Below are positions 43,867 through 51,911 of a stretch of 64,000 nucleotides of DNA, piece after piece (position 1 is the stretch's first letter; every line of letters begins with the position of its first letter). Where the stretch lies: positions 1,858,501 to 1,922,500 of the forward strand of contig NZ_JBBCGP010000001.1 of NCBI RefSeq assembly GCF_037200945.1, read 5' to 3'. This stretch comes from Methylovirgula sp. Lineage in GTDB: Bacteria; Pseudomonadota; Alphaproteobacteria; Rhizobiales; Beijerinckiaceae. The notes under the pieces were generated by a model that saw only the letters and a program-made list of their open reading frames with translations, did no database searches and had not been told where the DNA came from. The position numbers and the translations under genes are program-made.

Positions 43867-44793
43867 ATGGCGCAATCGGCGGAAGAGGAATTTCACGCGC
43901 GGCTAAGCTCGGTGGCAGACGCCACGGAGCACATGCTTGACCGTCTCTTGTCCGGGACGCCGCTGCCCGGCGAAAACGCCCGTCCGTCGCGGTTTCTTGG
44001 CGCCGTGCGTTATGCGTGTCTCAACGGCGGCAAACGGCTGCGCCCGTTTCTGCTCGTCGAGACCGCGCGGCTTTTCGGCATCGAGAGCGAGGGTGTCCTG
44101 CGCGCTGGCGCGGCGGTGGAAATGATCCATTGCTACTCGCTGGTGCACGACGATCTGCCAGCGCTCGATAATGACGATCTGCGCCGCGGCCGCCCCACAA
44201 CGCACAAAGCTTATGATGAGGCGACCGCCATTCTCGTCGGAGATGCGCTTCTCACTTACGCTTTCGACGTGACGGCGGATCCCGCGACGGATGCAGACCC
44301 CGCGATCCGCGCCGCGCTGGTTCTGGCGCTCGCGCGTGCCGCAGGCATCGGCAACATGGTCGGCGGTCAGGTAATGGACCTCGAAGCTGAGCTTTCACAA
44401 GCGCCGCACTCGCCGGAGCATGTCATTCAGGTTCAGGCGATGAAGACGGGGGCACTGTTGCATTATTCGGTCGAAGCTGGTGCGATCTTCGCCCGCGCCG
44501 ACGAAAAGACACGAACGGCGCTATCACGTTATGGCAAGGCGCTGGGCGCGGCCTTTCAGGTTGCCGACGATATTCTCGATGTCGAGGCCGACGAAGCGGC
44601 GCTCGGCAAACGCGCCGGCAAGGACGCCGACCGCAACAAGGCGACGCTTGTTGCTGCGGTCGGGCTCGACGCAGCGCGCAAGCGTCGCGATGCTCTGGCG
44701 CAGGAGGCCATCAGCGCCCTCGATGTCTTCCCCGCGGAACGAGCCGCGGTTTTGAAAGAAGCGGCGCGTTTCGCCGTCGCGCGTAAAAATTGA
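43867..44793 (+). CDS. ispA: Polyprenyl (farnesyl/geranyl) diphosphate synthase
   Basis: Chain-elongating isoprenyl diphosphate synthase, most likely farnesyl diphosphate synthase. 308 residues. First aspartate-rich motif in L-V-H-D-D-L-P-A-L-D-N-D-D-L-R-R-G; second in V-A-D-D-I-L-D-V. G-G-K-R-L-R-P and Q-V-M-D-L-E are also typical. It feeds on the same isoprenoid route as ispG in this window. The stop overlaps the TTG start of the DUF1345 gene. Confidence 0.92.
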   Translation: MAQSAEEEFHARLSSVADATEHMLDRLLSGTPLPGENARPSRFLGAVRYACLNGGKRLRPFLLVETARLFGIESEGVLRAGAAVEMIHCYSLVHDDLPALDNDDLRRGRPTTHKAYDEATAILVGDALLTYAFDVTADPATDADPAIRAALVLALARAAGIGNMVGGQVMDLEAELSQAPHSPEHVIQVQAMKTGALLHYSVEAGAIFARADEKTRTALSRYGKALGAAFQVADDILDVEADEAALGKRAGKDADRNKATLVAAVGLDAARKRRDALAQEAISALDVFPAERAAVLKEAARFAVARKN

Positions 44794-45497
44794 CCGGGAC
44801 AGGTCTCTCGCATCGCCGGCGTTTCGGCTGGCCGGTCCGCGTGATCCGGTCGCGACCGCGCTTGTTCGTTTGCCTGCTGTTTGGCATGCTTGTCGGTGTG
44901 GCGATGCCGAGCGACTTGCGGCACGTGACACGCGTACTCATCGGCTGGAATGCCGGAATGTTCGCCTATTTTGTCGCGGTTGGCGTGATGGTTTGGTCGA
45001 GCGACAATCGTTCTTTGGCGCGTCGTGCGGCCGCGCAGGACGATGGCCGGTTTGCTATTCTTTTCCTGACGATCTTTGCGGCAGCGGCGGCCTTCGGCGC
45101 AATCTTCTATCAATTATTGCTGGTGAAGGACGAGCACGGTCTGAATCGTTCGTTCCATGTCGGGCTTGCCGCGCTGACCGTCATCAGCTCCTGGGCGTTC
45201 ATCCATATCATGTTCGCGCTGCATTACGCGAGCGAGTGTTTTCTGGTGCGCAATACGAAAGTGTCGCCCGAGGCCAAAGTCCATGGTGGCCTGCGCTTCC
45301 CCGGCGAGGACGAGCCGCCGGATTATCTCGACTTCTTTTATTTCTCTTTCGTCATCGGCGTCGCCTGCGCCACGGCGGACGTCAACATCACGTCACGCTC
45401 GATCCGGCGCACGGCGCTTATTCACAGCGTCGTGGCCTTTTTCTTCAACAGCGCCGTGCTGGCGCTGACGGTCAATATCGCAGCGGGCTTGGTCTAG
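44790..45497 (+). CDS. DUF1345 membrane protein
   Basis: 235 residues with about five hydrophobic helices (L-F-V-C-L-L-F-G-M-L-V-G, W-N-A-G-M-F-A-Y-F-V-A-V-G, F-A-I-L-F-L-T-I-F-A-A-A-A, L-T-V-I-S-S-W-A-F-I-H-I-M-F, the C-terminal L-T-V-N-I-A-A-G) and the family signature D-Y-L-D-F-F-Y-F-S-F-V-I-G. Inner-membrane protein of unknown role. The TTG start at 44790 overlaps the ispA stop, so the genes are coupled. Its stop overlaps the convergent gene by four bases. Confidence 0.85.
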   Translation: MTGTGLSHRRRFGWPVRVIRSRPRLFVCLLFGMLVGVAMPSDLRHVTRVLIGWNAGMFAYFVAVGVMVWSSDNRSLARRAAAQDDGRFAILFLTIFAAAAAFGAIFYQLLLVKDEHGLNRSFHVGLAALTVISSWAFIHIMFALHYASECFLVRNTKVSPEAKVHGGLRFPGEDEPPDYLDFFYFSFVIGVACATADVNITSRSIRRTALIHSVVAFFFNSAVLALTVNIAAGLV

Positions 45498-46000
45498 CGC
45501 GGCGCGTAGGAATGACCGAACGGGAAGCCTGAATCGCTGTCGTCGTCATCATCTTCGCCGGCCGGCCCGTAATAGCCAGCAAAGAACGGCGAGCCGACGC
45601 CATCGACGGGATTATAGACGCCATAGGCATAGGCGTCGTCAGGCGTCGGCATTTCCCAGCTGTAGCTTTCGACCGCTTGGTCGCGAGCCGCCTGGATCAC
45701 CGGCGGGATCGGCGGGGCGTGGCGCATATGATAACGCCAGGCGCCGACGCGATATTGGTAGGGCAGCGGGTAAAAGCCGAGGCCGCTATGCGGGTCGCCC
45801 GCGAGTTCGGTGTAGTGCCCGTATTTGGAATAGACCTTGCCGGGCTCCATCACGCCGACCGACATGCCGCCGACGTTCTGATAGCGGCTGTAATGCGTCG
45901 GTGCATGATGATGATGTTTGCTCGCAGCCTCAGCGCCGGTCGAGCCGAAGGCGAACGCGAGTGCGCCCGCGAAAATGTAAGAAGCCCAGCCCTTGCGCAT
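45494..46000 (-). CDS. Secreted hypothetical protein, His- and Tyr-rich
   Basis: 168 residues: signal peptide (F-A-G-A-L-A-F-A-F-G-S-T-G-A-E-A), a run of four His (S-K-H-H-H-H-A-P), a Tyr/Pro-rich middle and an acidic D-D-D-D-D-S-D stretch near the end. I recognise no family. The His and Asp runs suggest metal binding, but this is a guess. No partner gene stands out. Confidence 0.65.
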   Translation of the reverse strand: MRKGWASYIFAGALAFAFGSTGAEAASKHHHHAPTHYSRYQNVGGMSVGVMEPGKVYSKYGHYTELAGDPHSGLGFYPLPYQYRVGAWRYHMRHAPPIPPVIQAARDQAVESYSWEMPTPDDAYAYGVYNPVDGVGSPFFAGYYGPAGEDDDDDSDSGFPFGHSYAPR

Positions 46001-46164
46001 CGGTCAATCTCCATGCGGCGGTTGAATCCCGTCGCTTCCCGCGACAACTCTCACCGCCGACCTTTAATATAGTCTTCCGATGCCGAGTTTCCGCCCTGAT
46101 AGGGATCAAAACGATGTCACTTGCGCAAAGGTTGCGCAAAAGACTTCGTTCACATTTTAACGAA

Positions 46165-46203
46165 GCGGGGCCGCAGGCTATTCGGCTGCGTCCTTGGCCC
46201 CGC
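46165..46203 (-). terminator. Possible hairpin terminator at the 3' end of ispG
   Basis: GCGGGGCC (46165-46172) and GGCCCCGC (46196-46203) are perfect arms with a nested CGCAG/CTGCG pair; the stem overlaps the last codons and stop of ispG. On the minus strand it is followed by TTCGTTAAAATG, which lacks a clear T run. Confidence 0.4.
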
Positions 46204-47473
46204 CGAAGCGGCGCTCGATATAATCCTGCACCATGACCTTGAATTCGGCGGCGATGCCGTCGCCACGCAGGGTCACCGCCTTTTTGCCGTCGATGAAGAC
46301 GGGGGCGGCCGGCGTCTCGCCGGTGCCGGGCAGGGAGATGCCGATGTCGGCGTGCTTCGATTCGCCCGGTCCGTTGACGATGCAGCCCATGACCGCGACG
46401 TTGAGCGTCTCGACGCCCGGATAGCGCGTCTTCCAGTTCGGCATTTCGTCGCGGATGTAGGCTTGGATGTCGCGGGCGAGTTCCTGGAACACAGTCGAGG
46501 TCGTGCGGCCGCAGCCGGGGCAGGCGGCGACGAGCGGCACGAATGTGCGGAAGCCCATCGTCTGCAGGATTTCCTGGCCGACCTTCACTTCAATTGTGCG
46601 GTCGCCGCCGGGCTCAGGCGTCAGCGAAATGCGGATCGTGTCGCCGATGCCCTGCTGGAGCAGGACGCCGAGGGCGGCAGACGAGGCAACAATGCCTTTT
46701 GAACCCATGCCGGCTTCGGTGAGGCCGAGGTGAATCGCATAATCGCTGCGCGCGGCGACCATCTGATAGACGGTGATCAGATCCTGAACGTTGGAGACCT
46801 TGGCCGAGAGAATGATACGGTCACGGCCGAGGCCGATTTCTTCCGCCCGGGCGGCCGAGAGCAGCGCAGACTGAACCATGGCTTCGCGCGTCACTGCGCT
46901 GGCGTCGAGCGGCTTCGGAGAATTGGCGTTCTCATCCATCAGCCGGGTCAAAAGCTCTTGATCGAGCGAGCCCCAATTGGCGCCGATGCGAACGGCCTTG
47001 CCGTTCTCGATGGCACATTCGATCATCGCGGCGAATTGAGTGTCGCGCTTGTCCTTGAAGCCGACATTGCCGGGATTGATGCGATATTTGGCGAGTGCCT
47101 GTGCGCAAGCCGGATGATCGGCGAGCAGTTTGTGGCCGATGTAATGAAAATCGCCGATGAGCGGGACATCGACGCCCATGCGGTCGAGCCGCTCGCGAAT
47201 ATGCGGCACGGCGGCCGCCGCTTCATCGCGATCGACGGTGATGCGGACCAGTTCGGAGCCGGCGCGGGCGAGGTCGGCGACCTGTTTCGTCGTTCCCTCG
47301 ATATCGGCCGTGTCCGTATTGGTCATCGACTGGACGATCACCGGGGCGCCGCCCCCGACTAGGATCGCGCCTTTGCCCGAGCCGACCCTCACGCCAACCG
47401 AACGGCGATGCGGCGCCGGCCCGCTGGCCAGCACGTTGGCGGGATCGATCAAGCGTGTCAGTGTCTCGGACAT
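46178..47473 (-). CDS. ispG: 4-hydroxy-3-methylbut-2-en-1-yl diphosphate synthase
   Basis: 4Fe-4S enzyme of the MEP isoprenoid pathway. 431 residues from ATG 47473 (M-S-E-T-L-T-R). N-terminal TIM barrel (V-Q-S-M-T-N-T-D-T, D-F-H-Y, I-R-I-G-A-N-W-G-S-L-D), then the cluster-binding A-C-P-G-C-G-R and the third Cys plus Glu in M-G-C-I-V-N-G-P-G-E-S. Start preferred over ATG 47506 because a GAAGG precedes it. Confidence 0.95.
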   Translation of the reverse strand: MSETLTRLIDPANVLASGPAPHRRSVGVRVGSGKGAILVGGGAPVIVQSMTNTDTADIEGTTKQVADLARAGSELVRITVDRDEAAAAVPHIRERLDRMGVDVPLIGDFHYIGHKLLADHPACAQALAKYRINPGNVGFKDKRDTQFAAMIECAIENGKAVRIGANWGSLDQELLTRLMDENANSPKPLDASAVTREAMVQSALLSAARAEEIGLGRDRIILSAKVSNVQDLITVYQMVAARSDYAIHLGLTEAGMGSKGIVASSAALGVLLQQGIGDTIRISLTPEPGGDRTIEVKVGQEILQTMGFRTFVPLVAACPGCGRTTSTVFQELARDIQAYIRDEMPNWKTRYPGVETLNVAVMGCIVNGPGESKHADIGISLPGTGETPAAPVFIDGKKAVTLRGDGIAAEFKVMVQDYIERRFGGAKDAAE

Positions 47474-47610
47474 GAAAACCTTCTCATTGGCTGATCGCGG
47501 GTCCAAGCTCTAGCCTGTCCCTCAGCATGACCCCGTCATGACAGGCACATGCCGGAGTGGTGCTCAAAATTGCCGCAGCCGTCAAGCGGCGCCTAGCGGC
47601 TTCTCACAAT

Positions 47611-48117
47611 TCAAGCCGTGCTGCCCTTTCCTTCGCACGCTCCGCAAAGTCCTGTCAATTCAAGAACTTGACTATGCGGCGTGAAGCCGGATTCAGCGCC
47701 GAGCGCGGCAATTTCGCGGTGCAAGGCCTTAGATGTCGCTTCCGTCACCGAGCCGCAAGTCTCGCAGATCAGGAAAACCACCGGCTCCTCGTGCCGATGT
47801 CCGTGCGCGCAGGCGAGAAAGGCATTGCGGGAGGCAAGGCGATGCACGAGGCCGTTTTCGAGAAGGAAGTCCAGGGCGCGATAGATCGAGATCGGTGCCG
47901 GATGCTTGCCGGTCGTGGTGGCGATCTTTTCAATCAGATCGTAGGCACCGAGCGGTCGGCCTTCTTCTGCGAGAATTTCCAGCACGCGTCGGCGTCCGGG
48001 GGTCAGCTTGGTGCCTTCCCGGCGGCAAAGATCCTCGGCATTGTTCAAGGCGCTGCGGAGCGCAGCGACAGTGAGAGCTTTTTTGGGGCGCGGCCGCGGC
48101 ACGCGGGATGCAGTCAT
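47611..48117 (-). CDS. zur: Fur-family regulator, Zur-like
   Basis: 168 residues from ATG 48117. Winged helix (T-P-G-R-R-R-V-L-E-I-L-A, Y-D-L-I-E-K-I, I-S-I-Y-R-A-L-D-F-L) and metal-binding A-C-A-H-G-H-R-H-E-E-P with two C-x-x-C pairs (C-E-T-C-G and C-G-A-C). The H-x-H-E pattern and four-cysteine zinc site resemble Zur, the zinc-uptake repressor. No zinc transporter genes are in the window, so the symbol is probable, not proven. The frame is open to 48162. Confidence 0.78.
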   Translation of the reverse strand: MTASRVPRPRPKKALTVAALRSALNNAEDLCRREGTKLTPGRRRVLEILAEEGRPLGAYDLIEKIATTTGKHPAPISIYRALDFLLENGLVHRLASRNAFLACAHGHRHEEPVVFLICETCGSVTEATSKALHREIAALGAESGFTPHSQVLELTGLCGACEGKGSTA

Positions 48118-48249
48118 GATTCCATTATATCCAACTGCGATCACAAAGGCGACAGCCGCCACCTTTCAGCCCGCATTGCGCGAGCCTAATGTTCCGGCTG
48201 AGATCGCCGCGTGCCGGTGGGGCACGTTCAAGACCTCATGGAGTTATGC

Positions 48250-49035
48250 ATGACGCTCAAGACACGCAATGCCATCGTGACCGGCTCAACCAGCGGAATC
48301 GGCCTTGCCATCGCCCGCGGCCTCGCGGCCGAAGGGGCCAATGTGGTCATCAACGGATTTGGCGATGCCGATGCGATCGAGAAGGAGCGCAGCGGCATTG
48401 AAAAGGATTTCGGCGTCAAGGCCATCTACTCGTCCGCCGACGGCACGAAACCCGAAGAGGTCCGCGGCATGGTGAAGACGGCGGAAGCCGATCTCGGCAG
48501 TGTCGATATTCTCGTCAACAATGCCGGCATCCAGCATGTCGATCCGATTGAGAACTTTCCGATCGAACTCTGGGACAAGATCATCGCGCTCAATCTGTCG
48601 GCTGCTTTTCATGCGATCGCCGCGGCGATCCCCGGCATGAAATCGCGTAAGTGGGGCCGCATCATCTCTACCGCCTCGGCGCATTCGAAAGTCGCCTCGC
48701 CGTTCAAGTCGGCTTATGTGTCGGCCAAGCACGGCATCGATGGTTTGACCAAGACCGCAGCGCTTGAACTCGCGACCTTCGGCGTCACGGTCAATTGCAT
48801 CTCGCCCGGTTACGTCTGGACACCGCTTGTCGAAAAGCAGATTCCGGACACGATGAAGGCACGTAACCTGACGCGCGAACAAGTCATCAACGATGTTCTG
48901 CTGACGGCACAGCCGACGAAGGAATTTGTCACTGTCGATCAGGTCGCCGCGCTCGCCCTCTTCCTCTGTTCGGACGCGGCAAGCCAGATCACCGGCGCCA
49001 ATATCTCGATCGATGGCGGCTGGACGGCCGAGTAA
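48250..49035 (+). CDS. bdhA: 3-hydroxybutyrate dehydrogenase
   Basis: NAD-dependent short-chain dehydrogenase oxidising (R)-3-hydroxybutyrate to acetoacetate, used when PHB is mobilised. 261 residues. T-G-S-T-S-G-I-G-L, N-N-A-G-I-Q-H-V, S-A-H-S-K-V-A-S-P-F-K-S-A-Y-V-S-A-K-H-G, and T-P-L-V-E-K-Q-I. Start ATG 48250; an ATG at 48238 would add four residues. The patatin gene follows after 25 bases, an arrangement often seen in Rhizobiales. Confidence 0.92.
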   Translation: MTLKTRNAIVTGSTSGIGLAIARGLAAEGANVVINGFGDADAIEKERSGIEKDFGVKAIYSSADGTKPEEVRGMVKTAEADLGSVDILVNNAGIQHVDPIENFPIELWDKIIALNLSAAFHAIAAAIPGMKSRKWGRIISTASAHSKVASPFKSAYVSAKHGIDGLTKTAALELATFGVTVNCISPGYVWTPLVEKQIPDTMKARNLTREQVINDVLLTAQPTKEFVTVDQVAALALFLCSDAASQITGANISIDGGWTAE

Positions 49036-49060
49036 TCGCAACAAAGGAGAGCCGTCGCAC

Positions 49061-50077
49061 ATGACCGAACGCAAGAAGGTTAATCTGGCACTGCAAGGCG
49101 GCGGCTCGCACGGCGCGTTCACATGGGGCGTCCTCGACTATCTGCTCGAGGACGCCCGCCTTGACATCGCCGCCGTCAGCGGTACCAGCGCTGGGGCGAT
49201 GAACGCCGTCGTCATGGCCGAAGGCTGGCTCGAGAATGGTCGCGAGGGCGCGCGCGAAAATCTCAGGCGATTCTGGCGCTCGATTTCGACGGAGAACGCG
49301 CTCTCGCCGTTTCAAGCGAAGTTTTTTGATCTGTTCCTGGGGCCGCAGACATTGGGCGGGCAATTCTCCGCTCTATGGGGCGATTTGCTGCTGCATTTTG
49401 CGAGCCCCTATCAATTCAATCCGTTCAATGTGAATCCGCTGCGCAAATATCTCGTCGATACAATCGACTTCGAGAAGGTTCGTGCTTTCGATGGGTTCAA
49501 GATTTTCATCGCCGCTACCAATGTGCGTACTGGCAAGATCAGGGTTTTCAAAGGCGCAGAGCTGACAGCGGATCACGTCATGGCTTCGGCGACATTGCCG
49601 ACTCTGTTTCAAACCATCGTCATCGACGGAGAGCCTTATTGGGACGGCGGATACATGGGCAATCCGGCGCTGTTTCCATTTTTCTATGCGTCGAGCACAC
49701 CCGATATCGTCATCATCCAGGTCAATCCGCTTGAGCGCGACACGATTCCGCATTCGGCTCGCGACATTCAAGATCGCCTCGATGAAATCAGTTTCAACGG
49801 GGCGCTGATGGGCGAATTGCGCGCCATCGATTTCGTCGTTCGTTTGATCGACGCCGGTAAACTCCCGCTCGGCGAATATTCGCGGCCGCTGGTTCATCGC
49901 ATCGACGGTGGCGACCTGTTGCGGCCCTTCAGCGCCGCAACCAAATCCGACGCGAGCTGGCAGCTCATCAATAGCTTTTTCGAGTTCGGGCGCACGTGCG
50001 GCAAACAATGGCTCGACGAAACCTATGACCGTGTCGGCAAGGAAGGTACGCTGGACCTGCGCATGGCCTATTCGTGA
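49061..50077 (+). CDS. Patatin-like phospholipase
   Basis: 338-residue serine lipid hydrolase. Oxyanion glycine motif Q-G-G-G-S-H-G, nucleophile Ser43 in G-T-S-A-G and the dyad Asp195 in W-D-G-G-Y. A good AAAGGAGA precedes ATG 49061. Adjacent to bdhA; in Rhizobiales this pair is frequent and a role in PHB or lipid turnover has been suggested from context. Its stop overlaps the cutA GTG start. Confidence 0.9.
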   Translation: MTERKKVNLALQGGGSHGAFTWGVLDYLLEDARLDIAAVSGTSAGAMNAVVMAEGWLENGREGARENLRRFWRSISTENALSPFQAKFFDLFLGPQTLGGQFSALWGDLLLHFASPYQFNPFNVNPLRKYLVDTIDFEKVRAFDGFKIFIAATNVRTGKIRVFKGAELTADHVMASATLPTLFQTIVIDGEPYWDGGYMGNPALFPFFYASSTPDIVIIQVNPLERDTIPHSARDIQDRLDEISFNGALMGELRAIDFVVRLIDAGKLPLGEYSRPLVHRIDGGDLLRPFSAATKSDASWQLINSFFEFGRTCGKQWLDETYDRVGKEGTLDLRMAYS

Positions 50078-50403
50078 GCGGCGAGGTGGCCAAGGACTAC
50101 GCGATCGTCCTGACCACCTGCAGCGCAGAGGTCGCACCGCGCATCGCCGAGGCGCTGGTCGGCACCAAACTCGCCGGCTGCGTGCAGCGGCTGCCCATCG
50201 AAAGCACCTATCGCTGGAAGGGCGAGGTTGAGACGGCGCGGGAAGTACTGCTGCTGATCAAGATCCGCGCTGCGGATTATTCCGCCGTGGAGCAGGCGAT
50301 CCTCGCATTGCAGGATTATGAGACGCCGGAGATCATCATGCTGCCGGTCGAGCAAGGATTTGCCGGCTATCTATCGTGGCTTGGCGAGGCGACGCGGCGT
50401 TGA
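50074..50403 (+). CDS. cutA: Divalent-cation tolerance protein CutA
   Basis: Trimeric ferredoxin-like protein of 109 residues. L-V-G-T-K-L-A-G-C-V-Q, Y-R-W-K-G-E-V and Y-E-T-P-E-I-I-M-L-P-V are the CutA landmarks. Proposed to help with copper tolerance, though its exact role is unsettled. GTG start at 50074 makes a GTGA overlap with the patatin stop; the three genes form one operon. Confidence 0.93.
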   Translation: MSGEVAKDYAIVLTTCSAEVAPRIAEALVGTKLAGCVQRLPIESTYRWKGEVETAREVLLLIKIRAADYSAVEQAILALQDYETPEIIMLPVEQGFAGYLSWLGEATRR

Positions 50404-50410
50404 CCGCAAT

Positions 50411-50794
50411 TCAAAGCGCACTCGCGATATCCGTCTTTGAAAAATCATCACCGACATAGAGTAACGCGCACGCGTGCTGCTTTGCGACCTCATAAGCAAA
50501 ACAGTCGCCGAAATTCAGCGCTGCTGCATGAGTACCCTTACCCCATTGGGCATAGGTTTCGGCGACGCGTTTTGCGGATGCCGCTGTAACAGCAACGATC
50601 TCAAAGCCAAGTCCATCGACGAGACTTTCAACTTCCCCGCCGACGTTCCGGCGATGCGCGACGATGAGCGCTTCGGCAATTGTCGCGGCCGAAATCAGCA
50701 ATCGGTCGTGGGTTTCCATTGCGCCGATACAGGCTTCCGCGAGAGGTTCGTTGAGGACGATAGCCATCAACGCAGATGTATCGACAGTGATCAT
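50411..50794 (-). CDS. VapC-type PIN-domain toxin
   Basis: 127-residue PIN-domain ribonuclease. The conserved acidic residues fit M-I-T-V-D-T-S-A-L-M (Asp5), A-E-A-L and N-F-G-D-C-F-A-Y. These chelate metal for RNA cleavage. It lies directly downstream of its antitoxin gene (18-base gap), the usual order for vapBC. No ribosomal or tRNA target can be named from sequence. Confidence 0.88.
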   Translation of the reverse strand: MITVDTSALMAIVLNEPLAEACIGAMETHDRLLISAATIAEALIVAHRRNVGGEVESLVDGLGFEIVAVTAASAKRVAETYAQWGKGTHAAALNFGDCFAYEVAKQHACALLYVGDDFSKTDIASAL

Positions 50795-50812
50795 TTCTCA
50801 ATCAATTCGTGA

Positions 50813-51070
50813 TCACTTGGGCAGGCCCTCGTCACTGTAGAGGAAGTCCTGACTCTGCGCCGCCGGAGCGCCCGTCGATGCCTTCGCGGCCCCGCGTCTC
50901 CGTGCGGCTTCCAGCAGGTCGCGTCGGACCTGTCGATCGGGAAGAGCCTTCACCGGCACGAGCCGGACGGCAGGATGGCCATGGCGCGTCAAAACGATCT
51001 CGTCGCCCGCTTCAGCGAGACGAACAAGTTCGGTCAATTGGCCTTTGGCATCTGTAACAGAAATACGCAT
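50813..51070 (-). CDS. Phd/YefM-type antitoxin for the VapC-like toxin
   Basis: 85 residues. The N-terminal M-R-I-S-V-T-D-A-K-G-Q-L-T-E-L-V-R-L-A-E-A and R-H-G-H-P-A-V-R-L-V-P are Phd/YefM DNA-binding signatures; the C-terminus is the flexible toxin-binding tail. Expected to autorepress the pair. TTTAGTGGTCCATAT just upstream of the start may hold its operator, but no clear palindrome stands out. Confidence 0.85.
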   Translation of the reverse strand: MRISVTDAKGQLTELVRLAEAGDEIVLTRHGHPAVRLVPVKALPDRQVRRDLLEAARRRGAAKASTGAPAAQSQDFLYSDEGLPK

Positions 51071-51120
51071 GAACGAAATATGGACTATTTAGTGGTCCAT
51101 ATCAAGAAGGAGGGCGCGTT

Positions 51121-51834
51121 TCAGAGCACGGATCTCTCGATCAGCCGTTCGGCGTCGGCGATCGCCGGCGGTGTGCCGACATGCAGCCAGATGCCGTCGA
51201 GGCGCAGGCCGTAAAGCCGTCCCTTTTCCGCAGCCCTGAGAAAATATGGCAGCAGGCGGAACGGGCCCTCCGGCGCATCGGCGAAAACTTCAGGCTTGAT
51301 GATGCCGACGCCGGTGTAGACGAAGGGCGCGACGCGGCGCTCCTCCCGCTTCGTCAGCCGCCCGAACCCGTCCATGGTGAAATCGCCCGGCCAATCGACG
51401 CCCGAACTCGACGCCGTCGCGGCGACGAGCAACAGCACATCCATCTCGTCCGGGTTCCACGCGTCGGCCAGCCGTTCCAGATTGGGCTTGGCGCCTTCGA
51501 CCCAGAATGCGTCGGTGTTGCAAAGAAAGAAGGGCGCCTTGCCCAACAGAGGCAGCGCCTTTTTGATCGCGCCGCCCTGATCGAGCAGGAGATCGCGCTC
51601 GTCGGAGATGATCACATTCGGCGCGCTGCGACCGTCAAGATGCGTCTCAATCTGATCGGCAAGGTGATGCACATTGACAATGGCGGTGCCGACGCCAGCC
51701 TGCGCGAACCGGTCGAGCAGATGATCGATCATGGGCCGGCCGCCGACCTTGATGAGCGGTTTTGGCACTGTCTCGGTCAGCGGCCGCATGCGCGTGCCGA
51801 GGCCCGCGGCAAAGACCATGGCTTTATCCGGCAT
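51121..51834 (-). CDS. murU: Nucleotidyltransferase, MurNAc-1-phosphate uridylyltransferase type
   Basis: 237 residues from ATG 51834. The N-terminal F-A-A-G-L-G-T-R-M-R-P-L-T and P-K-P-L-I motifs are those of sugar-phosphate nucleotidylyltransferases. Its position immediately downstream of an AmgK-type kinase supports MurU, which makes UDP-MurNAc in the cell-wall recycling route that bypasses de novo MurNAc synthesis. The upstream open extension (to 51915) is non-coding overlap with the kinase gene. Confidence 0.85.
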   Translation of the reverse strand: MPDKAMVFAAGLGTRMRPLTETVPKPLIKVGGRPMIDHLLDRFAQAGVGTAIVNVHHLADQIETHLDGRSAPNVIISDERDLLLDQGGAIKKALPLLGKAPFFLCNTDAFWVEGAKPNLERLADAWNPDEMDVLLLVAATASSSGVDWPGDFTMDGFGRLTKREERRVAPFVYTGVGIIKPEVFADAPEGPFRLLPYFLRAAEKGRLYGLRLDGIWLHVGTPPAIADAERLIERSVL

Positions 51835-51911
51835 GAAAGATTTCTCGGACACGAAAAGCGAACCCGCAGCAGACCCAGTTCGCGCCCGAGGATGGAGCGC
51901 GATCCACCCGG

